DNA from: Acidobacteriota bacterium
Lineage (GTDB): Bacteria > Acidobacteriota > Blastocatellia > RBC074
NCBI GenBank assembly: GCA_017991275.1
Contig: JAGNMH010000016.1
Span: 2,153-18,479, forward strand
Reading direction: 5' to 3'
DNA length: 16,327 bases
Under the pieces are notes generated by a model. It did no database searches. It was not told the origin of the DNA and was given only the letters and a program-made list of their open reading frames with translations. The position numbers and the translations under genes were made by a program. Below, piece by piece: positions 1-6,415 of this stretch. Within the stretch, counting starts at the first letter, position 1; the number at the start of each line of letters is the position of its first letter.

Positions 1-173
1 CGATTGGCCGATTTGATGATCTGCTCTTCCATGCTGAGGTTGTTCAGCACGTTGTATTCAAAATACAGATCGGCGTAATCGCCGCCTTTCGATAATGCTG
101 AGCCAAGCAGCGATTCAATCTGCGAAAGCGTGATGTTGAATTTGTCGGTAAAAAACTTGATTGGTTCGATCAT
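1..173 (-). CDS. tldD: TldD/PmbA-family metalloprotease, N-terminal fragment
   Basis: This is the first 57 codons of a gene that runs off the left edge of the window. The translation from the ATG at 173 opens MIEPIKFFTDKFNITLSQIE. It continues with a segment reading GGDYADLYFEY, then LSMEEQIIKSAN. Recognising this as the N-terminal part of TldD is from memory of the family: TldD begins with an alpha segment followed by a beta strand with a DYADLYFE-like sequence. TldD with PmbA/TldE forms a zinc protease that degrades unfolded peptides and matures some modified peptides. The zinc-binding HExxxH region lies outside the window, so activity cannot be judged. There is no clear Shine-Dalgarno before the ATG. 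It lies downstream of ubiE on the same strand, with a repeat-filled gap of 92 bases. PmbA is the main alternative. Confidence 0.7.
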   Translation of the reverse strand, partial: MIEPIKFFTDKFNITLSQIESLLGSALSKGGDYADLYFEYNVLNNLSMEEQIIKSAN

Positions 174-185
174 GGTTTTGAAAAC

Positions 186-265
186 ATTTTGACAGGATTT
201 CAGGATTCACTGGATTAAAAGGCATAGTATCAATCCTGAAAAATCTTGTGAATCCTGTCGAAAAT
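186..265. repeat. Imperfect palindrome built of CAGGATT words
   Basis: The gap between ubiE and the tldD-like gene is filled by an imperfect inverted repeat. The left arm (about 186-216) contains CAGGATT at 193-199 and 201-207, and a degenerate CTGGATT follows at 210-216. The right arm (about 232-265) contains the complement AATCCTG at 232-238 and 251-257. GACAGGATT at 191-199 pairs with AATCCTGTC at 251-259. The right arm ends at the ubiE stop codon. Short-word repeats of this kind recur in intergenic gaps of some soil bacteria, but I cannot count copies here. A transcribed hairpin is possible. No U-tract follows, so it is not a standard terminator. Confidence 0.6.
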
Positions 266-1030
266 TCAGTTATTTGAACGTTCACCCAAATGTAGCGCGG
301 CGATTCCCGCCGACAAGTTGTGATAACGGACGTTCACGAATCCGGCTGAGCGCATCATTTCCGCCAGTCGTTTTTGGTCGGGGAAGTTGCTGACGGATTT
401 CGGCAAATAGGTGTAAGCCACAGACGAACCTGAAATCAGCGAGCCGATTCGCGGCAAGATATTGTGAAAATAAAACTCGAAGGCTTGTCGGAAAACCGGC
501 ACGACTGGGCGCGAAAATTCCAGAATCGCAGCGCGTCCGCCGGGTTTCAGTACTCTATGGATTTCAGCCAGTCCGGTTTCAACGCTTTCCAGATTGCGAA
601 GCCCAAATGCGTTTGTCACGGCGTCAAAGCTGGAATCTGCAAACGGCAAATGCAGCGCATCGCCTTCGGCCAGAGCGGCTTTGCCAGCTTGTCGGCTGGC
701 GATCTTTTCATTACCGATGACCAGCATCGGATGGCAGAAATCACAGCCGATGACTCGCGCGTGTTTTTCCAGTTCCAGAGTCAGGTCGGCGGTGCCGCAA
801 CACAAATCCAGCGCGACGGCGTCAGGCCGCTGCAAAATGTCCATCAATTTTTTGACCGTGAATCGTCGCCAGACTTTATCAATGTTTAGAGAAAGAAGGT
901 GATTCAGCCGGTCATAGCTGGGCGCGATTTCGGCGAACATCGCGCGGACTGCTTTGGTTTTTCCCGCCGCGTTTAATTCGGGGTTAGGCGCAGGCTGTGA
1001 AGTAAGGTTAGGTTCAGTTGCAATTGGCAT
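266..1030 (-). CDS. ubiE: Demethylmenaquinone/ubiquinone C-methyltransferase UbiE (MenG)
   Basis: This class I SAM-dependent methyltransferase would add the last ring methyl group in menaquinone synthesis, acting on the membrane-embedded quinone from the cytoplasm. The 254-residue length fits the family, with an N-terminal extension of about 25 residues. Visible motifs are the first UbiE signature around residues 31-56 (MFAEIAPSYDRLNHLLS, then a WRR end), SAM motif I at 75-83 (LDLCCGTAD), NAFGLRNLE at 140-148, and the second signature RVLKPGGRAAILEFS at 159-173. Two small departures are visible. The histidine usual before the WRR is aspartate (NIDKVWRR), and motif I reads CCGTAD in place of the more usual GTGD. 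The likely Shine-Dalgarno GGAG (1042-1045) sits inside a hairpin arm. It follows the M16-like gene on the same strand. As Acidobacteriota generally use menaquinone, MenG is the likelier role. Confidence 0.93.
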   Translation of the reverse strand: MPIATEPNLTSQPAPNPELNAAGKTKAVRAMFAEIAPSYDRLNHLLSLNIDKVWRRFTVKKLMDILQRPDAVALDLCCGTADLTLELEKHARVIGCDFCHPMLVIGNEKIASRQAGKAALAEGDALHLPFADSSFDAVTNAFGLRNLESVETGLAEIHRVLKPGGRAAILEFSRPVVPVFRQAFEFYFHNILPRIGSLISGSSVAYTYLPKSVSNFPDQKRLAEMMRSAGFVNVRYHNLSAGIAALHLGERSNN

Positions 1031-1038
1031 AGAAAGTG

Positions 1039-1077
1039 AATCTCCAATCTGAAATTTGAAATCTCAGATTGGAGATT
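1039..1077. repeat. 14-bp perfect hairpin in the ubiE leader
   Basis: Bases 1039-1052 and 1064-1077 are exact inverted complements, giving a 14-bp stem with an 11-base AT-rich loop. Read on the minus strand, the hairpin lies between the stop of the M16-like gene (1089-1091) and the ATG of ubiE (1028-1030). Its 3' arm contains GGAG, the only Shine-Dalgarno-like sequence upstream of ubiE. No run of U follows the stem, so it is not a standard intrinsic terminator. It could fold in mRNA and modulate ubiE translation, or it could be a repetitive intergenic palindrome. Confidence 0.75.
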
Positions 1078-1088
1078 TGGGTTTTGAC

Positions 1089-2420
1089 TTAAAGGCTGGT
1101 TTTGAAGTTCTCGTCTATTTTGCCAACCACCACAACAGTCAAGGCGTTGGCGTCTAGCAGCCTTTTGGCTACGCGCTGAATATCGGCGGCGGAGATTGCT
1201 TCGATCTTTTTGCCGATCTCCACAGGCATGTTTCGCGGTAGTAAAAACATTTCTATCTCGCGCAAATTCTGTTCAATCACACGCGCGGAGTAATCTCCGG
1301 CCAAAGTGGATTTGACCGCGGCCAGTTCGATTTCAGAGACAGCAGAATTTGCCAGCGAGGCAAAGGCTTCGGTGGCTCGACGTGAAAATTCCTGCGCCTG
1401 GTTTGGAGTTGCGGAGGCCGAAAAATACAGTGGACCGGGCAGAATTCGCGGTTCGGATTTGACTGTAAAACTAATTCCCGATTCACGGTTTAATCGAATG
1501 GCCATTAAATGCGCGATTGCCCTGGTTAGCAGAAAGTCCGGGTCCGAACGTCTGACTCCGATCAAACCACCACGCAATTCAACGTTGGCCGCATCAGGAA
1601 TCAGAACCTTGACCAGTTTCGACTGAGCGGTTTGCTGTGGTTGACGGAAAGTGGCGGGAACGATCTGGCTTTTGACCCACCCTCCGAACAGCACTTTGAA
1701 AACCTGCATCACTCGTTCCTGAGAGATGTTTCCGGTCACAACCGCTGAAGCATTGTTGGCGATGTAAAACCGTCGGAAAAAGTCATACACATCGCCCTGT
1801 TTGATTGAGGCCAGCGATGCGGCATCGCCTTCGATGTTGTGGCCGTAAGGGTGATCGCCGTAAATCGCTTTCAGAAAAGAGGCGTCGGCCTGTTCGGCGG
1901 CGGGAAGCTTACGGTCTTTGACCTTTGCAATCTGGGACTCCTGGGCTTGTTTGAAGGCGTCAGGGCGAACATTTTCAACCACCAGCAAACGCGCGACGAT
2001 TTCCAGCGCTGCTCCGAAATTGTTCGCCGGAGCATTGATGTGAAACCAGGTCGTGTCCCAGGTGACCCCCCATTCAACTTTAGCGTTCAACGATTCCAGT
2101 TCTTCTTTGACGCGCGGGTTGACGATCATCAGCGATTCCTGGGTTAACGCGGCCATGCCTGTTTTGCCGATCAGGTCGAACATTGCCCCGCCGCGAATTA
2201 TCAAATCGCATTTGACCGTTGAATCCTCTTGCCGATCCAACGTGACAACCTGTAATCCGTTCAACAGATTGTCTCGCCGCACATTGCTGTAAGGCGTCAC
2301 TGGCGCAGATTCGGGAACCGCTGGGTTCGATTTGTCTTTCTTCTGAGCTACGGCAAGCGACGTGATGCCGAGCGACAAGACACAGCACAAAAACAGAGAG
2401 GATAGCTTTGATGATTGCAT
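1089..2420 (-). CDS. Secreted M16-family peptidase homologue lacking the zinc motif
   Basis: The 443-residue protein starts best at 2420, where an ATG begins a clear signal peptide (MQSSKLSSLFLCCVLSLGITS, then LAVAQ; cleavage near residue 26). An in-frame upstream ATG at 2495 would add a charged extension before the signal. The fold matches M16B peptidases (pitrilysin-like, processing-peptidase-like) with two repeated halves. The N-terminal half has NGLQVVTLDRQEDSTV and a WDTTWFHI strand; the C-terminal half spans roughly 250-443. Where active members carry HxxEH after a GxxH-type turn, this protein reads GKTGMAALTQESLM (residues 85-98), with no histidine. It is therefore probably the non-catalytic partner that many bacteria pair with an active M16 subunit. 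No active partner is in the window. It is co-directional with ubiE and the tldD-like gene, a possible operon. Confidence 0.85.
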   Translation of the reverse strand: MQSSKLSSLFLCCVLSLGITSLAVAQKKDKSNPAVPESAPVTPYSNVRRDNLLNGLQVVTLDRQEDSTVKCDLIIRGGAMFDLIGKTGMAALTQESLMIVNPRVKEELESLNAKVEWGVTWDTTWFHINAPANNFGAALEIVARLLVVENVRPDAFKQAQESQIAKVKDRKLPAAEQADASFLKAIYGDHPYGHNIEGDAASLASIKQGDVYDFFRRFYIANNASAVVTGNISQERVMQVFKVLFGGWVKSQIVPATFRQPQQTAQSKLVKVLIPDAANVELRGGLIGVRRSDPDFLLTRAIAHLMAIRLNRESGISFTVKSEPRILPGPLYFSASATPNQAQEFSRRATEAFASLANSAVSEIELAAVKSTLAGDYSARVIEQNLREIEMFLLPRNMPVEIGKKIEAISAADIQRVAKRLLDANALTVVVVGKIDENFKTSL

Positions 2421-2544
2421 AATGGTTTGTTCCGATTGGGTTTCTTTTCCGTTGGAAGAAAAGTGTAGCCGCCGCTGCGGGCGACCGTCAACCAACGCTT
2501 TTTGCCGACGGAACTTGAACGAAGGCGCTGAGGAAGTTTGCGGC

Positions 2545-3021
2545 TTAGTAATTTTCGCGAGGCAGTTTCAATCGCATGCAAGCCGCCGATGAACAAGACG
2601 GCAAGCGCCATTCAGGGGAACTGGCAAAGACTTCGTCAAAATCGCTTCGCGCGGTTTCGGCGAAACCGAATTGCCGCGCGAAGAAATCTTTTGCCGTTGT
2701 CGTAAGTAGAACAACTTCGCTGACGCCGTTTGACAATGCAGCGTCCAACAATTTGGTCGTCAGCGTTTTGCCAAGCCCACCTCGCTGCAAATCAGGCGAA
2801 ACAGCCAGCGAACGCAGGAGCATTACGTCGCCATAACGCTCCTGCCCAACGCAGCCAACCAACTTCTCTCTGTCGTATGCCAACAGAAATTCGTCGAAAT
2901 GTTCGGACACGCCTTCAGTCGGCAAGTTGACTTCACCAAGCAAAGCCAGCACGGCTTTTAGATCATTTGCCAGGCTTTCAGGTTCGGCTTGCCGAATGAT
3001 GACTTCGTTCACTTGATTCAT
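2545..3021 (-). CDS. arsN2: ArsN2-type GNAT acetyltransferase of arsenic clusters
   Basis: This 158-residue GNAT N-acetyltransferase starts at 3021, where its ATG overlaps the TGA of arsI (ATGA). Longer in-frame starts would lie inside arsI and are unlikely. The family features are PTEGVSEHFDEFLLA at 34-48, VGCVGQERYGDVMLLRSLAV at 55-74, the acetyl-CoA loop QRGGLGK at 79-85, LLTTTAKDFFARQFGF at 105-120, and a C-terminal CSSAACMRL (143-151). This pattern matches proteins annotated as ArsN2 in ars operons, from memory of the family. The substrate of ArsN2 is not firmly known. The related ArsN1 acetylates arsinothricin and phosphinothricin. The overlap with arsI implies translational coupling and a joint role in arsenical detoxification. 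Confidence 0.82.
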   Translation of the reverse strand: MNQVNEVIIRQAEPESLANDLKAVLALLGEVNLPTEGVSEHFDEFLLAYDREKLVGCVGQERYGDVMLLRSLAVSPDLQRGGLGKTLTTKLLDAALSNGVSEVVLLTTTAKDFFARQFGFAETARSDFDEVFASSPEWRLPSCSSAACMRLKLPRENY

Positions 3022-3497
3022 CGCGACACTCCGCAAAGCTGAACCACCTCCGAGGCTCCCACTGCATTTGGCGCGCAGCAAGCCGTTGCTTTCACTGTCT
3101 CTGCCGTTTCTGGCAAGTTGTCTTTCAACACGACGAAAACTTCCCAGCGATAACCGTTCGGATCGGTGACCCAGACTTTGTCCTGAACCGCGTAACAACA
3201 CGCGGTGTTTGTTTCTTCCAGTGCGATTGGCAAGCCGCGTTTTATCAAACGGTCGCGCATTTCCAGAACCGTTTCGGTGCTGCCGACCTGAATGCCCAGA
3301 TGGTTGACTCCGCCGGAACCGTGTTGGAGTTTGGCCGGATTTTCATTGAGCGTCATGTTTACCGGAGGATCGGCAACGTCGAATTTGGCATAACCGATAC
3401 GGACTTTAGCCGGTTCGATTCCCCACAGCGCGCGGTAAAATTTCAGCGACTCCTCCAAATTGTTGACGTTCAATGCGACATGAATTTTTGGTGTCAT
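3018..3497 (-). CDS. arsI: ArsI/CadI-family dioxygenase (C-As lyase)
   Basis: This 159-residue vicinal-oxygen-chelate protein has the two beta-alpha-beta-beta-beta modules of glyoxalase-like enzymes. ArsI is a non-haem Fe(II) dioxygenase that cleaves the carbon-arsenic bond of trivalent organoarsenicals such as methylarsenite and aromatic arsenicals. Predicted metal ligands are H6 (KIHVALNV), H66 (NHLGIQV) and E119 (RWEVF). The hallmark vicinal cysteines that bind arsenic are C100-C101, within TACCYAVQDKVWVTDPNG. A second CC pair (140-141) and C155 lie in the tail. A good Shine-Dalgarno (AGGAGA, 3506-3511 on the minus strand) precedes the ATG at 3495-3497. The gene diverges from arsR and overlaps arsN2 by 4 bases. 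CadI-like cadmium-induced proteins are the same family. The adjacent arsR and arsN2 favour the arsenic role. Confidence 0.88.
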   Translation of the reverse strand: MTPKIHVALNVNNLEESLKFYRALWGIEPAKVRIGYAKFDVADPPVNMTLNENPAKLQHGSGGVNHLGIQVGSTETVLEMRDRLIKRGLPIALEETNTACCYAVQDKVWVTDPNGYRWEVFVVLKDNLPETAETVKATACCAPNAVGASEVVQLCGVSR

Positions 3498-3570
3498 AAC
3501 TTTTTTCTCCTGCTTGATTTGAGTTATTGCCCGCTTCCTATTGGTCGCGGCACTGACTCGGTTGATGAAC

Positions 3571-3623
3571 TACATACGCTTATCCATATACGATGCGCAA
3601 AATACTCCGGCAAGCTGCATACG
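3571..3623. promoter_or_regulatory. Candidate ArsR operator region between arsI and arsR
   Basis: The 176-base divergent gap holds an AT-rich core with three direct copies of ATACG at 3574-3578, 3588-3592 and 3619-3623, the middle one in a CCATATACG context. ArsR-family operators are often AT-rich and contain ATA/TAT words, and both divergent promoters should lie here. No convincing long perfect palindrome was found, so exact operator boundaries are uncertain. Confidence 0.3.
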
Positions 3624-3660
3624 TCAAGGCAAATATAGTTTCGCAAAGAAAATTTCTGGC

Positions 3661-3666
3661 TATAAT
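3661..3666 (+). promoter_or_regulatory. Consensus -10 box directly upstream of arsR
   Basis: A perfect TATAAT ends 7 bases before the arsR ATG (3674). A start site 6 to 8 bases downstream of the box would fall on or next to the A of the ATG, which implies a leaderless transcript. This agrees with the absence of a Shine-Dalgarno. A good -35 hexamer at 16-18 bases spacing is not visible. Confidence 0.55.
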
Positions 3667-3673
3667 CGCGGCC

Positions 3674-4096
3674 ATGGCAGAAAAAGCTACAAAACGAAAA
3701 AAGAAACCCGAAGAGAAACAGTGGTCAGAGCAAATGGCTGCATTGATGAAAGCCTGCGCCGATCAGACCCGGCTGCGGCTGTTGAACCTGATGGCGACAG
3801 AAGGCGAAATCTGTGTTTGCCATCTGGTTGATGTGTTGGGAACGAATCAGCCGAAAGTTTCGCGTCATCTGGCTTATTTGAAACGCGCAGGGCTGGTCAG
3901 CGACCGTAAAGATAGTTTGTGGGTTTATTACAAGTTGTCGGAATCTTTGGCGACGCACGCCGCGCGGCTGATCGAATGCGTCAATTCCTGCTGCGCCGAA
4001 TCACCTGAAATGCAAATGGACGTGGCAAAACTGCAAGAAGTCAGACTGGCTCAGCCGTTGGTCAAAATCATGCGCCGCAGCGCGGCGTCAAAATGA
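3674..4096 (+). CDS. arsR: ArsR/SmtB-family arsenic-responsive repressor
   Basis: This is a 140-residue winged-helix repressor that should release DNA when it binds As(III). The start at 3674 gives a lysine-rich N-tail (MAEKATKRKKKPEEKQW). An in-frame ATG at 3593 would add 27 residues from within the operator region and is less likely. Core features are LMKACADQTRLRLLNLM (residues 24-40), the metal-binding alpha3 motif EICVCHL with C47 and C49, the recognition helix NQPKVSRHLAYLKRAGL (58-74), and the wing KDSLWVYYKL (79-88). Near the C-terminus is a second cysteine group, C102, C106 and C107 (ECVNSCC). Family members usually use either an alpha3 or a terminal site, and here both sets are present. 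It diverges from arsI-arsN2 and probably controls both directions. Confidence 0.92.
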   Translation: MAEKATKRKKKPEEKQWSEQMAALMKACADQTRLRLLNLMATEGEICVCHLVDVLGTNQPKVSRHLAYLKRAGLVSDRKDSLWVYYKLSESLATHAARLIECVNSCCAESPEMQMDVAKLQEVRLAQPLVKIMRRSAASK

Positions 4097-4108
4097 AAGC
4101 CGTCGTTT

Positions 4109-5149
4109 TTAATCTGGGGTTTTCACCGAAGCGATGACTCTTTCAGCCAGGCTGGGAACACTGGCCGGAGCGTCTTTTGAGTAAAAGACAGCGACCAGCA
4201 AAATGCCTTTGTTGGCACGAATGATCAAAGCTTTGCCCAGAAAATCCAGTGGCGAGTTTTGGCCGGGCATTTGGAATGTGGCCTGCAAATCCAGGAAAGT
4301 TTTGATCTGGCCTTTGACTTCTTCGACACGGCGCGAAGCCGCTTCCATCTTTTGAGTTTCTTTCCCGGATTTCATGCTGGTCAGAATGACGTCAACAATC
4401 AGGTCGTTGTTGTTGGCCGGGTTGTTTGCTTTGTCCAGTTCGTTCCAAATGACGTTCAAAAAAGCATTGTCGTCCACGGATTGGAAATAGGCTCCGGCGT
4501 TTACACGTTGAGCTTGTGCGGCGTCGGAAGTCAGAGGGTTTCCAGACCAATGAGCCGGGTAATCGAATGTGAAACCGATTTGCGGGTCTTTGAATTGGGC
4601 GAATCCGACTGAAGTCACCGAAGATGCTACGGGTGGAGGGACAGACTCTTTGACGGGCGAAGGTGTCGCATTATTGGCGTTGGTTTCTTTTGGTGTTTCT
4701 TTTACCGGCGCAGAAGATTTGGCAGGCTCTTTTGTTGGCGGAGCCACAGCCGTTTTCAGCGATGGTTTTGCTGGTGACGTTTCTTCTTTTGTCGGCGCGG
4801 GTTTATGCGCTGGCAAAGCCGGTACTGCTGTTGGGCGTTCGTATGGGGCAATGAAAAATTCCGACACTATACTTTTCTGTTTCAGCGATTCACCGTATTT
4901 GCGCGCCTCGTTGGCATTGGAAAAGACCCCGGCGCGAACGCGGTAAAAAGTACCTTTACCGGGAACCAAGCTTTTCAGAACATAAGCTTCAATGCCGTTT
5001 GTTTTCAACTCTCTGACAGTCACTTCCGCCTCGGCTTGCGAAGGTACGGCCACAATTTGGATGGTGAATTTTCCGGATTGTGCCGGCGCAATAATTGTCA
5101 AAAAAAGCAGCGCGGAGAGGGCAAAGCTTGCCCAATGAATGAATCTCAT
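4109..5149 (-). CDS. Secreted SPOR-domain protein with C-terminal PsbP-like domain
   Basis: The 346-residue protein has a signal peptide (residues 1-23, ending IIAPAQ). A SPOR domain follows at about 27-102: KFTIQIVAVPSQAEAEVTVR, then TFYRVRAGVFSNANEARKYG. SPOR domains bind septal peptidoglycan lacking stem peptides. Residues 106-178 are a low-complexity linker rich in Pro, Lys, Thr and Ala. The C-terminal part (about 180-346) begins FAQFKDPQIGFTFDYPAHWS, the usual opening of PsbP/DUF1795-like domains, and includes ALIIRANKGILLVAVFYS. It is probably a periplasmic, wall-associated protein. AAGGA lies 11 to 12 bases before the ATG. Its stop is 12 bases from the convergent arsR stop, with no terminator between. 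Function of the C-terminal domain is unknown. Confidence 0.8.
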   Translation of the reverse strand: MRFIHWASFALSALLFLTIIAPAQSGKFTIQIVAVPSQAEAEVTVRELKTNGIEAYVLKSLVPGKGTFYRVRAGVFSNANEARKYGESLKQKSIVSEFFIAPYERPTAVPALPAHKPAPTKEETSPAKPSLKTAVAPPTKEPAKSSAPVKETPKETNANNATPSPVKESVPPPVASSVTSVGFAQFKDPQIGFTFDYPAHWSGNPLTSDAAQAQRVNAGAYFQSVDDNAFLNVIWNELDKANNPANNNDLIVDVILTSMKSGKETQKMEAASRRVEEVKGQIKTFLDLQATFQMPGQNSPLDFLGKALIIRANKGILLVAVFYSKDAPASVPSLAERVIASVKTPD

Positions 5150-5368
5150 AAATTTCTCTGTCCTTGTCTGGGGATTAAACTTGTGGGGCCAGCGGCATTA
5201 TGCACGAATCGTTTCCCAATGAAAAAGATGTTTTTGCCTGCCGATCAACCAAATTAGTGCAGGTTTTTTTGTTTACCGTAAGGCCGGTAACAACTTAGAA
5301 TGCCGCGACTTCAACCACAATGTTCTGTAAGTTCACCAAAAATCCGTCCCCCCAAAAAGGATTTAAGA

Positions 5369-6340
5369 ATGACAACCTCTGCTTCTTCGTTATCGGTTTC
5401 CGCATCACCAGCTTCATCTAACTGGCTCATCAGCAGAAAAGAAGATTGGATTTGGGTGCTCGGAGGCGCCATTACTTCCTACTTTATCCTGGCCGCTTTT
5501 ATTGCAGGATTGCCCATAGTCCCGCTAAGTTTCGCAATGCTTGTTGCGCTGGAAGGGCCGCATGTTTTTGCTACGGCGACTCGCAGCTATCTTGACCCGG
5601 AAGAGCGAAAACGATTTGGTTGGTTTCTGTGGCTGATCGTTCCGCTGACTCTGATTGGACCTGTAGTTGTATGGTTCGGATTTGCTCAACTATTTTTTGT
5701 TTTTGCTTTTTGCTGGCTACATTTTCACATTGCCAAACAGCATGTCGGCTTTACGATGCTTTACAAACGTAAGGCGGGCGAATTTGATGACGTCAAATCG
5801 GACAGGTATTTTCTGTTGGTTGCGCTTAGTTTGCCGCCCATTTTGTTTTTTGCCAGAGAGTATTTGGCCAACATCGTCATCATCAGCGTTTCCGTCGTCT
5901 TTTTTATCATTGCCGGGCTTTATGCTTTGGGTCAGGTTGCAAAGCAAAGAATCGTGTGGCCGAAGCTTTATCTGATGTCGCTGGTTATACCGTTGCAATG
6001 GCTGGCTTTCGGGTACGCAGGTTATAGCGGAAAGGGATTAAAGGTGGCAGGAATTCTGATTTCTCTTGGTCATTCTTTGCAGTATCACAAATTGACCAGG
6101 CTTTATCACAAAGCTGAAGAGGCCGAAACGGGGCAGAAGAAATTGTGGCACTCATTAGGCGGCTATCTTGTCGTAGTTCTTACCCTCAACCTGGTTTTTA
6201 ATGTGATTCCGCGAGGCGTTGTTGAAAGTGATTATGTTTTTGCCGCGCTTTGGGGAATGTCTTTTCAGCATTACATTTTGGACGGGCGACTGTGGAAGAC
6301 AAAGAATTACCCTATTTTCCGTAAGGCTCTTGGCATTTGA
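5369..6340 (+). CDS. Multi-pass membrane protein with ordered histidine motifs, unknown function
   Basis: I do not recognise this gene with confidence. The 323-residue protein starts best at 5369, with AAGG at 5357-5360 upstream. About seven or eight hydrophobic segments are visible (near 26-46, 48-62, 84-104, 106-120, 147-163, 167-189, 199-217, 264-280). Histidines cluster: H65 (LEGPHVFATATRSYLD), H118, H120 and H125 (WLHFHIAKQH), H235 and H240 (GHSLQYH), and H301 (FQHYILDGRLWK). Such spacing near membrane faces recalls integral membrane di-iron hydroxylases and desaturases, or Brp/Blh-type carotenoid oxygenases, but the exact signatures of those families are not present. It stands alone: the SPOR gene diverges from it, and a terminator follows 19 bases after its stop. 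Confidence 0.8.
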   Translation: MTTSASSLSVSASPASSNWLISRKEDWIWVLGGAITSYFILAAFIAGLPIVPLSFAMLVALEGPHVFATATRSYLDPEERKRFGWFLWLIVPLTLIGPVVVWFGFAQLFFVFAFCWLHFHIAKQHVGFTMLYKRKAGEFDDVKSDRYFLLVALSLPPILFFAREYLANIVIISVSVVFFIIAGLYALGQVAKQRIVWPKLYLMSLVIPLQWLAFGYAGYSGKGLKVAGILISLGHSLQYHKLTRLYHKAEEAETGQKKLWHSLGGYLVVVLTLNLVFNVIPRGVVESDYVFAALWGMSFQHYILDGRLWKTKNYPIFRKALGI

Positions 6341-6359
6341 GTGAACCGGCGAAATTAAA

Positions 6360-6398
6360 AAAAGCCCCTGGCAGAGATGCTTCTCGCCAGGGGCTTTT
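6360..6398. terminator. Bidirectional intrinsic terminator
   Basis: A 13-bp perfect stem pairs 6360-6372 (AAAAGCCCCTGGC) with 6386-6398 (GCCAGGGGCTTTT). A small inner GAGA/TCTC stem lies at the tip. T runs flank it on both strands. It lies between the convergent membrane-protein gene and the Gfo/Idh/MocA gene and can serve both. Confidence 0.93.
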
Positions 6399-6415
6399 CG
6401 ATTTGGATGTGATCC

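Noticed and set aside
464..902. Two plus-strand open frames of 141 and 102 codons inside ubiE
   Set aside because: Both are shadows of the minus-strand methyltransferase, whose signatures are intact throughout.
3022..3201. A 60-codon upstream extension of the arsN2-type acetyltransferase
   Set aside because: The extension lies inside arsI in another frame. The GNAT fold begins right after the ATG at 3021, which overlaps the arsI stop as in coupled genes.
4097..4108. Search for a terminator between the convergent arsR and SPOR genes
   Set aside because: Only 12 bases separate the stop codons and no hairpin with a T run is visible. Overlapping 3' ends are more likely.
5237..5270. A 5-bp stem (CCTGC/GCAGG) followed by seven T residues, as a terminator
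   Set aside because: The stem is short with a 17-base loop and no plus-strand gene ends upstream of it. It lies in a divergent promoter gap.
5273..5290. TTACCG/CGGTAA inverted repeat before the membrane-protein gene, as an operator
   Set aside because: It is only 6 bp per arm with a 6-base spacer. It is possible as a regulator site but not distinguishable from chance.
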